Positions 1 to 5,261 are shown, numbered from the stretch's first letter. The stretch is DNA of 5,261 nt from Candidatus Manganitrophaceae bacterium (GCA_004297235.1 SCUR01000229.1:1-5261), one strand, 5' to 3'. Numbers and translations are program-made. The notes: a model not told the origin generated them from the sequence alone.

Positions 1-414
1 GCCGAATCGAGCCTGACCGCCCTCGCTTACTACTATTTAGGTCTCTACTCGATAGAAAGCAAGGCGATCCTCTCGACCATCATCCCGAGTGTGATCATCG
101 GCATCCCGGTCGGCGCCTTCCTGATTCGACAGATGGACGCGGAAACCTTCCGTCGTATCTGCATGAGCTTCGATGTCTGGGTCGTCGGTTTCGGCCTCTC
201 TCGGGTTTTGATTGATTTGCAACTGATCGTCAGCCCGTTTGCCTACGGCGTGATGCTCTCCGCACTGGTGGTGGACGGATATCTTCTCTACACCTTCTTT
301 ACCCGGCGCAAACCGATTGAGATCCAATCCGAAAATCCAGAGATAACACAGGAGGTGATCCCTTCGGTTCAGGGCATCTCTCCGGTAGAGAGCCGATGGA
401 ACCAGAAAGAATAA
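1..414 (+). CDS. TauE/SafE-family membrane permease, C-terminal part (partial, 5' end outside window)
   Basis: The reading frame is open from the first base to a TAA at 412-414, giving the last 137 residues. Three hydrophobic stretches are visible at about residues 22-42, 57-73 and 76-100, followed by a basic stop-transfer-like RR and a polar tail of about 35 residues. The Gly-rich helix (IIGIPVGAFLI), then a short loop ending in AETFRRI, then another helix is the pattern of the C-terminal repeat of TauE/SafE (COG0730) proteins, which are inner-membrane exporters of sulfite, sulfoacetate or other small anions. The neighbouring APS reductase and ATP sulfurylase genes make sulfite a reasonable substrate, but that is inferred from context only. 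The gene ends 36 bp before aprA, so the two could be cotranscribed. The long polar tail is longer than I would expect for the family. Another polytopic membrane protein cannot be excluded, because the N-terminal half is not visible. Confidence 0.62.
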   Translation, partial: AESSLTALAYYYLGLYSIESKAILSTIIPSVIIGIPVGAFLIRQMDAETFRRICMSFDVWVVGFGLSRVLIDLQLIVSPFAYGVMLSALVVDGYLLYTFFTRRKPIEIQSENPEITQEVIPSVQGISPVESRWNQKE

Positions 415-450
415 TCAACCTCAGGAACATGTAACAACTGAAAGGAGCCT

Positions 451-2166
451 ATGGAACGGAAGATCATCGAGACCGATATCCTCATCATCGGCGGGGGAAC
501 CGCCGGATGCATGGCGGCAGTCGAAGCAAAAGAACGTTACCCGCAACTGAATGTGACGATTCTGGAGAAAGCCCATATCGACCGAAGCGGCTGCCTCGCC
601 GGGGGGATGAACGCCATCAACGCGTATCTGAACAAGGGGGAGACCCCGGAGAGCTTCGTTCGATATGTCCGCTCCGATTCGTGCGGCCTGATTCGCGAAG
701 ACCTGGTCAAGACGATGTCGGAGCTCTTCGAATATTGCGTAAAGAAGGTGGAGAAATGGGGCCTGCCGATCCTCTGCGATGATCAGGGAAATTATCTTCC
801 GCGGGGTCGATGGAACATCAAGATCAACGGCGAATCGCTCAAGCCGATCCTTGCCAAATCGGCCCGCTCGGCCGGAGCGCAGGTCTACAACTGGATCAAC
901 GTGACCAACCTCCTCATGGAGGGAGATCGGGTGGCGGGGGCGGTCGGCTTCTCGCTCCGAAACGGCACCTTTTATGTCGTGAAAGCCAAGGCGACCATCA
1001 TCGCCACCGGCGGCGCGGCGGGACTCTATCGGCCGAACAATCCGGGCGACGCCTCGCACAAAACCTGGTATTGCCCCTACAATACGGGAGCGGGATACGC
1101 GATGGGAATCCGCGCCGGAGCCGAGATGACCTCGTTCGAGATGCGCTACGTCGCCCTCCGGACGAAAGACACCATCGCCCCGACCGGCACGATCGCCCTC
1201 GGCGTGAAAGCGCCGCAGGTCAACGCCAAAGGGGAGCAGTTCATGAAGACCCGCTACGCCCACCTCGGCGGCGACGGCGCCCCCACCCCCTATCGGACGT
1301 ACGGCCCATTGATGGAAATTAAAGAAGGGCGCGGCCCGGTCTATCTCGACACCCGCGGCCTCACCGCGGAACAGGTTCGAGAGCTGAAGGCGGCTTATCT
1401 CGACATGTATCCCTCGATGGTTCTCTATTGGGCTGCCAACAATATCGATCCTTCCAAAGAGCCGATCGAGGTCCAGACGACCGAGCCGTACATCGTCGGC
1501 GGCCATTGCCAGGCCGGTTATTGGGTCGACGGCGATCGTCGGACCACCGTGAAGGGTCTTTATGCCGCGGGAGACGTCGCGGGAGGCGCTCCCTACAAAT
1601 TCGTCTCCGGATGCTGGGCGGAGGGGGTCATCGCCGCTCGGGCCGCCGGGGCCGACATCGCGAACATGCCGCCGATCACCGTTTCGGAAGAGCAGATCGC
1701 CGCGGAGGAAGCGCGGGCCTTCGAAGCGATCAAGCGGCCAGGCAAAGTTCGCTACCCGATTCTCCCCACCGACATGGAAGCCCGGCTTCAGAAATTGTTG
1801 GAGCAGTATGCCGGCGGCGCCTCGACCTATTACGAGATGAACGAAGAGATGCTCCAGATCGCGCGGCAGCGGCTGGCCAAATTCCCGGCCGACTTCAATC
1901 ATCTGGTGGCAAACGATCTCCATCAGCTGATGAAGGTGCACGAAATCATGGACCGGGTCGATGTCGCCCAGACATTGGTCGAGCACCTTCTCCACCGGAG
2001 AGAGACCCGCTGGCCGTCGTATCAAACAAGAACCGACTACCCCGAGCGGGATGATGTGAATTGGCTGAAGTTCGTCAACTCTCGGCGGGACCCGAAAACC
2101 GGGAACATCCAGGTCCTGACACGGCCCTACGAGCAGGTCATCCCTGGAGATCGGTACAAGCCGTAG
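451..2166 (+). CDS. aprA: Adenylylsulfate (APS) reductase, alpha subunit (flavoprotein)
   Basis: This is the catalytic FAD subunit that interconverts APS and sulfite plus AMP in the cytoplasm. Its 571 residues show a dinucleotide-binding GGGTAG at 14-19, the FAD-ribose Glu in ILEKA (E39), GGMNAIN at 51-57, INGES at 125-129, the Trp of TWYC (W206), ALR at 235-237, EGRGP before the capping-domain strand, TEPYIVGGH with H352, and the second FAD motif GLYAAGD ending at D375. By alignment from memory to the Archaeoglobus fulgidus enzyme, N57, E128, W206, R237 and H352 match active-site Asn74, Glu141, Trp234, Arg265 and His398. The C-terminal helical part keeps ETRWP (518-522) and SRRDPKTG (544-551). 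These features separate it from fumarate reductase and L-aspartate oxidase. At 571 residues it is shorter than the roughly 620-660 of well-known AprA proteins. The ATG at 451 follows AAAGGAG (441-447) with a short 3-nt spacer, and the FAD fold begins directly after it. aprB follows 64 bp downstream. Confidence 0.95.
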   Translation: MERKIIETDILIIGGGTAGCMAAVEAKERYPQLNVTILEKAHIDRSGCLAGGMNAINAYLNKGETPESFVRYVRSDSCGLIREDLVKTMSELFEYCVKKVEKWGLPILCDDQGNYLPRGRWNIKINGESLKPILAKSARSAGAQVYNWINVTNLLMEGDRVAGAVGFSLRNGTFYVVKAKATIIATGGAAGLYRPNNPGDASHKTWYCPYNTGAGYAMGIRAGAEMTSFEMRYVALRTKDTIAPTGTIALGVKAPQVNAKGEQFMKTRYAHLGGDGAPTPYRTYGPLMEIKEGRGPVYLDTRGLTAEQVRELKAAYLDMYPSMVLYWAANNIDPSKEPIEVQTTEPYIVGGHCQAGYWVDGDRRTTVKGLYAAGDVAGGAPYKFVSGCWAEGVIAARAAGADIANMPPITVSEEQIAAEEARAFEAIKRPGKVRYPILPTDMEARLQKLLEQYAGGASTYYEMNEEMLQIARQRLAKFPADFNHLVANDLHQLMKVHEIMDRVDVAQTLVEHLLHRRETRWPSYQTRTDYPERDDVNWLKFVNSRRDPKTGNIQVLTRPYEQVIPGDRYKP

Positions 2167-2217
2167 AGGGACATCTCAGCCGATGAGAGGATCAAGTCAT
2201 TTATCGCGGTTTTAATT

Positions 2218-2226
2218 TAAGGAGGT
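2218..2226 (+). promoter_or_regulatory. Strong Shine-Dalgarno of aprB
   Basis: TAAGGAGGT is a near-complete complement of the 16S rRNA 3' end. Its GGAGG ends 5 nt before the ATG at 2231, which fixes the aprB start. It lies just after an AT-rich stretch, TTTTAATTTAA at 2210-2220, that may keep the start region unstructured. High translation of the electron-transfer subunit is a reasonable inference. Confidence 0.85.
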
Positions 2227-2230
2227 TTCA

Positions 2231-2617
2231 ATGCCTGTTTGGGTAGATCCAGAAAAATGCAACGGCTGTCATGGCGCCAGCCAGCCCCCCTGTCTTCGGA
2301 TGTGTCCGGGCGACCTGATCGTGAAGGACCACACCGCCAACAAGGCTTATTTGAAGTACCCCGAAGACTGCTGGGACTGCCTCCCTTGCGTCAAAGTCTG
2401 TCCGGAAGAGGCAATTGAGTTTCATCTCTCCTACCAGTTCGGAGGGAAGGGCGCCAAGCTGATTCCTCACATCCATAAATCGCACGATCAGATCTCCTGG
2501 GAGCTGATCGACACACAAGGGAACAGCGAAACGTTCACCATCCGAACCAAGCTGATGCCGGTGGCGCTCGATGAAAAGGTCGAAGGGGGAACACAGACGC
2601 TCGACTTTTCGATTTAG
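2231..2617 (+). CDS. aprB: Adenylylsulfate (APS) reductase, beta subunit (two [4Fe-4S] ferredoxin-like)
   Basis: This is the electron-transfer subunit that passes electrons between an external partner and the FAD of AprA. The 128 residues contain two cluster-binding sets: C10, C13, C21, C25 (CX2C-X7-CX3C) and C47, C50, C53, C57 (CX2CX2CX3C, followed by Pro). The X7 spacing in the first set is typical of AprB rather than of ordinary 2[4Fe-4S] ferredoxins. W48, directly after C47, matches Trp B48 of Archaeoglobus fulgidus, which lies between the cluster and FAD. After the ferredoxin core come a beta-rich segment (SWELID, FTIRTKLMP) and a short tail. Canonical AprB proteins are near 150 residues with a longer tail that wraps around AprA, so this one is compact. 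It follows aprA, the reverse of the usual aprB-aprA order. The start is set by an excellent ribosome binding site at 2218-2226. The stop is TAG at 2615-2617. Confidence 0.94.
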   Translation: MPVWVDPEKCNGCHGASQPPCLRMCPGDLIVKDHTANKAYLKYPEDCWDCLPCVKVCPEEAIEFHLSYQFGGKGAKLIPHIHKSHDQISWELIDTQGNSETFTIRTKLMPVALDEKVEGGTQTLDFSI

Positions 2618-2652
2618 CAGAATTTCATTTTAATTCAATGACCATTATTCCG

Positions 2653-2659
2653 AAAGGAG
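2653..2659 (+). promoter_or_regulatory. Shine-Dalgarno that decides the sat start
   Basis: AAAGGAG is placed 8 nt before the ATG at 2668. An in-frame ATG further upstream at 2638 has only an AT-rich sequence before it and no ribosome binding site, and it would add ten residues that precede the conserved PHGG N-terminus of the family. The start at 2668 is therefore preferred. Confidence 0.85.
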
Positions 2660-2667
2660 CTTCAAGC

Positions 2668-3840
2668 ATGGCTATTTCCATTCCGCACGGCGGCAGATTG
2701 ATCAACCGTTTTGTTGATCCGAAGGAGGTCGATCGGCTCACGCAAAAGGCCTCTCAAATGAAAAAGATCGAGTTGACCCCGCGCGAGATCTCCGATCTGG
2801 AGCTGATCGCAATCGGCGTCTTCTCCCCATTGGAAGGATTCATGGGGAGTGCCGATTACCAGAGCGTGCTGGACCGGATGCGGCTCGCGAATGGCCTCCC
2901 CTGGAGCCTCCCGATCACCCTCTCGGTCACCGCCGCAGAAGCCGCGGGTCTGAAGGAAGGGACGGAGGTCGCGCTCGTTCAGGAAACCGGGCTCCCCCTC
3001 GCCATTCTGAAGATCGACGAAATCTACCCCTTCGATAAAGAGAAAGAGGCGGTCGCCGCCTACGGAACGAACGATGCCAGTCACCCCGGTGTTGCCTACA
3101 CCCAGACCCTCGGCGACTTTTACCTCGGAGGCAAGATCGAGATGCTTCGCCGCTCGCCGATCCAGCGCTTTCACGAGCACCAGATGGACCCGGCGCAGAC
3201 CCGTAAGCTCTTCGAGGAGAAGGGGTGGAAGCGGATCGTCGCCTTCCAAACACGAAACCCGATTCATCGCGCCCACGAGTACATTCAGAAGTGCGCGCTG
3301 GAGATCACCGATGGCCTGCTGCTTCACCCAATCGTCGGCGAAACGAAGAGCGACGACGTCCCCGCCGACGTCCGGATGCGCTGCTACAAGGTCCTGCTTG
3401 AGAACTATTATCCGAAAGATCGGACGATCCTGGCCGTCTTCCCGGCGGCGATGCGCTACGCCGGCCCCAAAGAAGCGATCTTCCACGCCATCTGCCGAAA
3501 GAACTACGGGGTGACCCACTTCATCGTCGGCCGCGACCATGCCGGCGTCGGCAACTTCTACGGTTCGTTCGACGCCCATCACATCTTCCAGAAGTTTACG
3601 CTGGAAGAACTCGGCATTCAGCCGCTCTTCTTCGATCATACTTTCTACTGCAAGCGCTGCCTCGGGATGGTCTCCGCCAAGACCTGCCCGCACGATGCGT
3701 CGGAGCATATCGCCCTCTCCGGAACCAAAGTCCGCGAAATGCTTCGCGGCGGGATCAAGCCCCCTCCCGAGTTCAGCCGAGCCGAAGTCGCCGAGATTTT
3801 GATCGAGGCGATGTCGGATAAAGCAAAAGCGGGAAAGTGA
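2668..3840 (+). CDS. sat: Sulfate adenylyltransferase (ATP sulfurylase), dissimilatory type
   Basis: It catalyses ATP + sulfate = APS + PPi in the cytoplasm. With AprAB it either activates sulfate for reduction or, run in reverse, makes ATP from APS during sulfur oxidation. The 390 residues begin with the family N-terminus IPHGG (5-9). The catalytic motifs are QTRNPIHRAH (194-203), GRDHAG (288-293) and LSGTKVR (350-356). A Cys-rich element with C328, C331 and C340-P-H342 (CX2CX8CPH) matches the putative zinc site of bacterial and archaeal homo-oligomeric Sat. The length is that of the single-domain enzyme, with no APS-kinase or PRK-like C-terminal domain, and it is unrelated to the CysD/CysN type. 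It lies 50 bp after aprB in the same direction, most likely in one operon. Translation is expected from 2668 rather than 2638 because of the ribosome binding site at 2653-2659. It ends with TGA, 145 bp before the next gene. Confidence 0.96.
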   Translation: MAISIPHGGRLINRFVDPKEVDRLTQKASQMKKIELTPREISDLELIAIGVFSPLEGFMGSADYQSVLDRMRLANGLPWSLPITLSVTAAEAAGLKEGTEVALVQETGLPLAILKIDEIYPFDKEKEAVAAYGTNDASHPGVAYTQTLGDFYLGGKIEMLRRSPIQRFHEHQMDPAQTRKLFEEKGWKRIVAFQTRNPIHRAHEYIQKCALEITDGLLLHPIVGETKSDDVPADVRMRCYKVLLENYYPKDRTILAVFPAAMRYAGPKEAIFHAICRKNYGVTHFIVGRDHAGVGNFYGSFDAHHIFQKFTLEELGIQPLFFDHTFYCKRCLGMVSAKTCPHDASEHIALSGTKVREMLRGGIKPPPEFSRAEVAEILIEAMSDKAKAGK

Positions 3841-3845
3841 GTCAA

Positions 3846-3914
3846 GCGCGGAGTGCGGAGTAGTGAAGAAAGGCCTCTTGTACTCCGAACGCCGCACTCG
3901 TGCCGGGCCGCGCG
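3846..3914. repeat. GC-rich imperfect inverted repeat (REP/MITE-like palindrome or terminator-like hairpin)
   Basis: The left arm GAGTGCGGAGTA (3851-3862) contains two overlapping CGGAGT units in tandem (from 3849). The right side has TACTCCG (3881-3887) and CCGCACTC (3892-3899), which complement the inner and outer parts of the left arm. The outer 8 bp plus the inner 4 bp pair with one 7-nt bulge. The 18-nt interior can add a small AAGA/TCTT stem. Further out, GCGCG (3846-3850) could pair with CGCGC (3909-3914 region) across another bulge. There is no T run after it, so it is not a classic intrinsic terminator. It starts a few bases after the sat stop, which suits an intergenic palindromic repeat or an mRNA 3'-end stabiliser. 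Whether it recurs in the genome cannot be seen here. Confidence 0.5.
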
Positions 3915-3926
3915 CCAGGATTCTCA

Positions 3927-3955
3927 TTGACACCCATATTCCGTTATTATAAGAT
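3927..3955 (+). promoter_or_regulatory. Predicted sigma70-type promoter for the mrp-like gene
   Basis: A perfect -35 box TTGACA lies at 3927-3932. Two overlapping -10 candidates follow: TAAGAT at 3950-3955 with a 17-bp spacer, or TATAAG at 3948-3953 with a 15-bp spacer. The region is AT-rich against a GC-rich background. Transcription would begin near 3961-3963, giving a 5' leader of about 25 nt that just includes the ribosome binding site of the gene at 3986. This suggests the ATPase gene can be expressed apart from aprAB-sat. Confidence 0.5.
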
Positions 3956-3970
3956 CATGCTACTTTAACC

Positions 3971-3981
3971 GGAGAAGCTCC
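3971..3981 (+). promoter_or_regulatory. Ribosome binding site within a small hairpin, mrp-like gene
   Basis: GGAG (3971-3974) is the only Shine-Dalgarno candidate for the ATG at 3986. It is followed by AAG and then CTCC (3978-3981), which is its exact complement. The 4-bp stem with a 3-nt loop is weak but could partly hide the site. The spacer to the start is long (11 nt), so initiation here is probably weaker than for aprB or sat. Confidence 0.45.
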
Positions 3982-3985
3982 AAAA

Positions 3986-4903
3986 ATGGCACCCGAAAAA
4001 GATTTAAAAACAATCCTTAAGAAGATCCACTTCACCGACGACGCCCAGGTGATGAAACAGCTGGTCGATCAGTCGCTTCAGGTGAAGATCCGGATGGGCC
4101 AAATCCGTCGGAAAATCGTGATTATGAGCGGAAAAGGGGGGGTCGGCAAGAGCATGACCACCGCCAACATCTCGCTCGCGTTTGCGCGACAGGGGAACAA
4201 AGTCGGCGTCCTCGATGTCGATCTAAACGGCCCCTGCATTCCGAGAATGCTCGGCGTCCAAGGGCGGTTTGAGTTTACCGGCGACGGCGCGATCCCGCCG
4301 GTCGGGCCGTATGACATGAAAGTCGCCTCGATGGATTTTTTCCTTCGGCAGGAAGACTCGCCGGTTCGCTGGAAAGGTCCGATGGAGCTCTCGCCGGTCT
4401 GGCTCGGGTTGATGGAGATGAACGTCATTCGCGAATTTCTCGGCGATGTGAATTGGGGCGAGATCGATTACCTGTTCACCGATCTGCCTCCCGGCGCCGC
4501 GGCCGATAAGCCGCCGGTGATCGCCGGTTTCATTCCGGAGCTCGATGGCGCGGTCGTCGTCACCACCCCTTCGGAAGTCGCCAAAACCGTCGTCAAAAAA
4601 TCGATCGTTTATGCCCGCGATCTCGGTATTCCGGTCATCGGTCTCGTCGAAAATATGAGCGGCGCCCTCTGCCCCGAGTGCAAAACCGCCGTGCCGTTCT
4701 TTGAGGGGGGATGCGAAGATCTCTGCGAGGAACTTGATGTTCCCCTCTTGGGCAAGATCCCCTTCGATCGCGAAATGTCGCACGCATGCGATTCGGGCGA
4801 GCCGCTTCCGCCCTCACATCCGATCTCGAAGCGCTTTGATGAGATTGCCAATCGCATTCAGCAGTTGTTGGATTTTAAAAAGATCGTTGCCGACAAATTG
4901 TAA
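3986..4903 (+). CDS. Mrp/NBP35-family P-loop ATPase, likely Fe-S cluster carrier/assembly factor
   Basis: The 305 residues show the deviant Walker A of the SIMIBI class, SGKGGVGKS at 48-56 with the signature Lys at K50, then the Walker A' strand VLDVDLNGP (75-83), RWKGPM, TDLPPG (165-170), and ENMSG followed by CPEC (C229, C232). The CPEC pair matches the cluster-bridging CXXC of Mrp/ApbC/Nbp35 dimers. Family members bind ATP and a transferable [4Fe-4S] cluster in the cytoplasm. The N-terminal 45 residues are a charged helix and do not form the FSCA/DUF59 domain of long Mrp proteins. The usual DLPPGTGD is DLPPGAAAD here, about nine extra residues follow RWKGPM, and an additional Cys pair (C243, C247) lies after CPEC. 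Maturation of AprB clusters is a plausible role from context only. The start has GGAG at 3971-3974, 11 nt upstream. A septum-site or nitrogenase-type ATPase is less likely because of ENMS plus CPEC. Confidence 0.88.
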   Translation: MAPEKDLKTILKKIHFTDDAQVMKQLVDQSLQVKIRMGQIRRKIVIMSGKGGVGKSMTTANISLAFARQGNKVGVLDVDLNGPCIPRMLGVQGRFEFTGDGAIPPVGPYDMKVASMDFFLRQEDSPVRWKGPMELSPVWLGLMEMNVIREFLGDVNWGEIDYLFTDLPPGAAADKPPVIAGFIPELDGAVVVTTPSEVAKTVVKKSIVYARDLGIPVIGLVENMSGALCPECKTAVPFFEGGCEDLCEELDVPLLGKIPFDREMSHACDSGEPLPPSHPISKRFDEIANRIQQLLDFKKIVADKL

Positions 4904-4911
4904 TGCCCCAC

Positions 4912-4941
4912 GAGATCTCTGATTTTGTGGAGACTCTTTTT
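4912..4941 (+). terminator. Weak intrinsic terminator or attenuator candidate after the mrp-like gene
   Basis: GAGATCTC (4912-4919) can pair with GAGACTC (4930-4936), giving 7 base pairs with one bulged A. The loop is about 10 nt and could be narrowed by two wobble pairs. A run of five T follows at 4937-4941. It begins 9 bp after the stop of the ATPase gene. The stem is short and only moderately GC-rich, and the next ribosome binding site begins 2 nt after the T run. Partial termination with read-through is therefore more likely than a full stop. Confidence 0.38.
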
Positions 4942-4954
4942 ACGGAGGAACCTC

Positions 4955-5261
4955 ATGAAGTTCGTATGTATGAAGTGTGAAAGTTTCATGACCTTTGAGA
5001 ATGTCCAAGTTCCCGGAGAGCAATCGCTCGGCGTGACCTTCGCATGCCCGACCTGCAACGCCAAGGTCGCGATGGTGACCAACCCGGGCGAGACGGCGAT
5101 GGTTCAGGCGCTCGGCGTAAAGCTCGGCGGACGGACCGCTCCGGCCGAGCCGATGGAGCTGACCCGCCAGACGTTGAAGGAAGCCCCCGACAGCTTCAGC
5201 AAGCCGGCTCCTTCTCCCGCGGCGCAGAAAGAGATGCTGGCGGCCGAGATGGCCAAGGCGA
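4955..5261 (+). CDS. Small zinc-ribbon protein, N-terminal part (partial, 3' end outside window)
   Basis: The ATG at 4955 follows GGAGG (4944-4948) with a 6-nt spacer, and the frame stays open to the right edge for 102 codons. It starts MKFVCMKCESFMTFENV. CXXC pairs at C5/C8 and C31/C34 form a four-Cys zinc ribbon (or rubredoxin-like knuckle). Then comes a conserved-looking segment, VTNPGETAMVQALGVKLGG (41-59), followed by a Pro/Ala/Glu-rich linker of low complexity. From memory, this type of N-terminus occurs in bacterial proteins that end in a PCP_red (protochlorophyllide-reductase-like) helical domain. That domain would lie beyond the window, so this is a suggestion only. The gene is 51 bp after the ATPase gene on the same strand, with no room for a good promoter in between, so it is probably cotranscribed. 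The function is unknown; a metal-binding or redox accessory role is possible. Confidence 0.75.
   Translation, partial: MKFVCMKCESFMTFENVQVPGEQSLGVTFACPTCNAKVAMVTNPGETAMVQALGVKLGGRTAPAEPMELTRQTLKEAPDSFSKPAPSPAAQKEMLAAEMAKA

Noticed and set aside
317..347. Possible promoter (TTGAGA, 19-bp spacer, GATAAC) upstream of aprA
   Set aside because: The spacer is long, the -10 match is poor, and it lies inside coding sequence. Chance is as likely as function.
396..434. Twelve-codon frame just upstream of aprA as a leader peptide
   Set aside because: It overlaps the end of the exporter gene, has no ribosome binding site at proper distance, and has no run of regulatory codons or attenuator structure.
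421..2025. A 534-codon open frame on the - strand opposite aprA
   Set aside because: It lies entirely over a confidently identified gene, has no recognisable motifs, and its His/Arg/Gly/Asp-rich composition is what results from reading GC-rich codons backwards. The absence of stops follows from rare TTA, CTA and TCA codons in aprA.
2174..2188. Small hairpin TCTCA-GCCGA-TGAGA between aprA and aprB
   Set aside because: The stem is only 5 bp with no T run, inside a short operon gap. It is too weak to call a terminator.
2638..2667. Alternative upstream ATG start for sat
   Set aside because: It has no ribosome binding site, and the ten added residues lie before the conserved family N-terminus. 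The ATG at 2668 has a well-placed AAAGGAG.
2662..3933. A 423-codon open frame on the - strand opposite sat
   Set aside because: Same reason: it mirrors the sat coding sequence, resembles no known protein, and has no convincing ribosome binding site or context.
4223..4783. Antisense open frame within the mrp-like gene
   Set aside because: It is a shadow of the ATPase gene; its composition is biased and it has no motifs.

Overview
The window reads as a dissimilatory sulfur-metabolism locus with every gene on the + strand. From left to right it holds: the C-terminal end of a TauE/SafE-type membrane exporter (1-414, cut by the window edge); aprA (451-2166) and aprB (2231-2617), the two subunits of adenylylsulfate (APS) reductase; sat (2668-3840), ATP sulfurylase; a Mrp/NBP35-family P-loop ATPase (3986-4903); and the N-terminal part of a small zinc-ribbon protein (4955 to the right edge). 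No RNA gene, insertion sequence or CRISPR array is visible.

AprAB and Sat together interconvert sulfite and sulfate through APS. In one direction sulfate is activated by Sat and reduced by AprAB (sulfate respiration). In the other, sulfite plus AMP is oxidised to APS, and Sat releases sulfate and makes ATP (sulfur oxidation). The window does not settle the direction. A possible sulfite exporter upstream fits either. The usual electron partners (QmoABC, AprM, Hdr-like proteins) are not in the window. The Mrp-like ATPase may serve Fe-S assembly, since AprB carries two [4Fe-4S] clusters.

The gaps from tauE to sat are short (36, 64 and 50 bp), which fits one transcription unit, and aprA, aprB and sat each have a clear Shine-Dalgarno sequence. 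After sat comes a 145-bp gap. It holds a GC-rich inverted repeat and then a good sigma70-type promoter, so mrp probably has its own start of transcription. A weak terminator- or attenuator-like hairpin with a T run lies between mrp and the zinc-ribbon gene.

The organism is a bacterium of moderately high GC (roughly high fifties percent by eye) with strong AGGAGG-type ribosome binding sites. A deep-branching chemolithotroph or sulfate reducer, for example from Nitrospirota, would fit, but this is a low-confidence guess. The most notable points are the aprA-then-aprB order (canonical operons are aprBA), the compact forms of both Apr subunits, a Mrp-like ATPase with an altered DLPPG motif and no N-terminal FSCA domain, and the linked zinc-ribbon protein.
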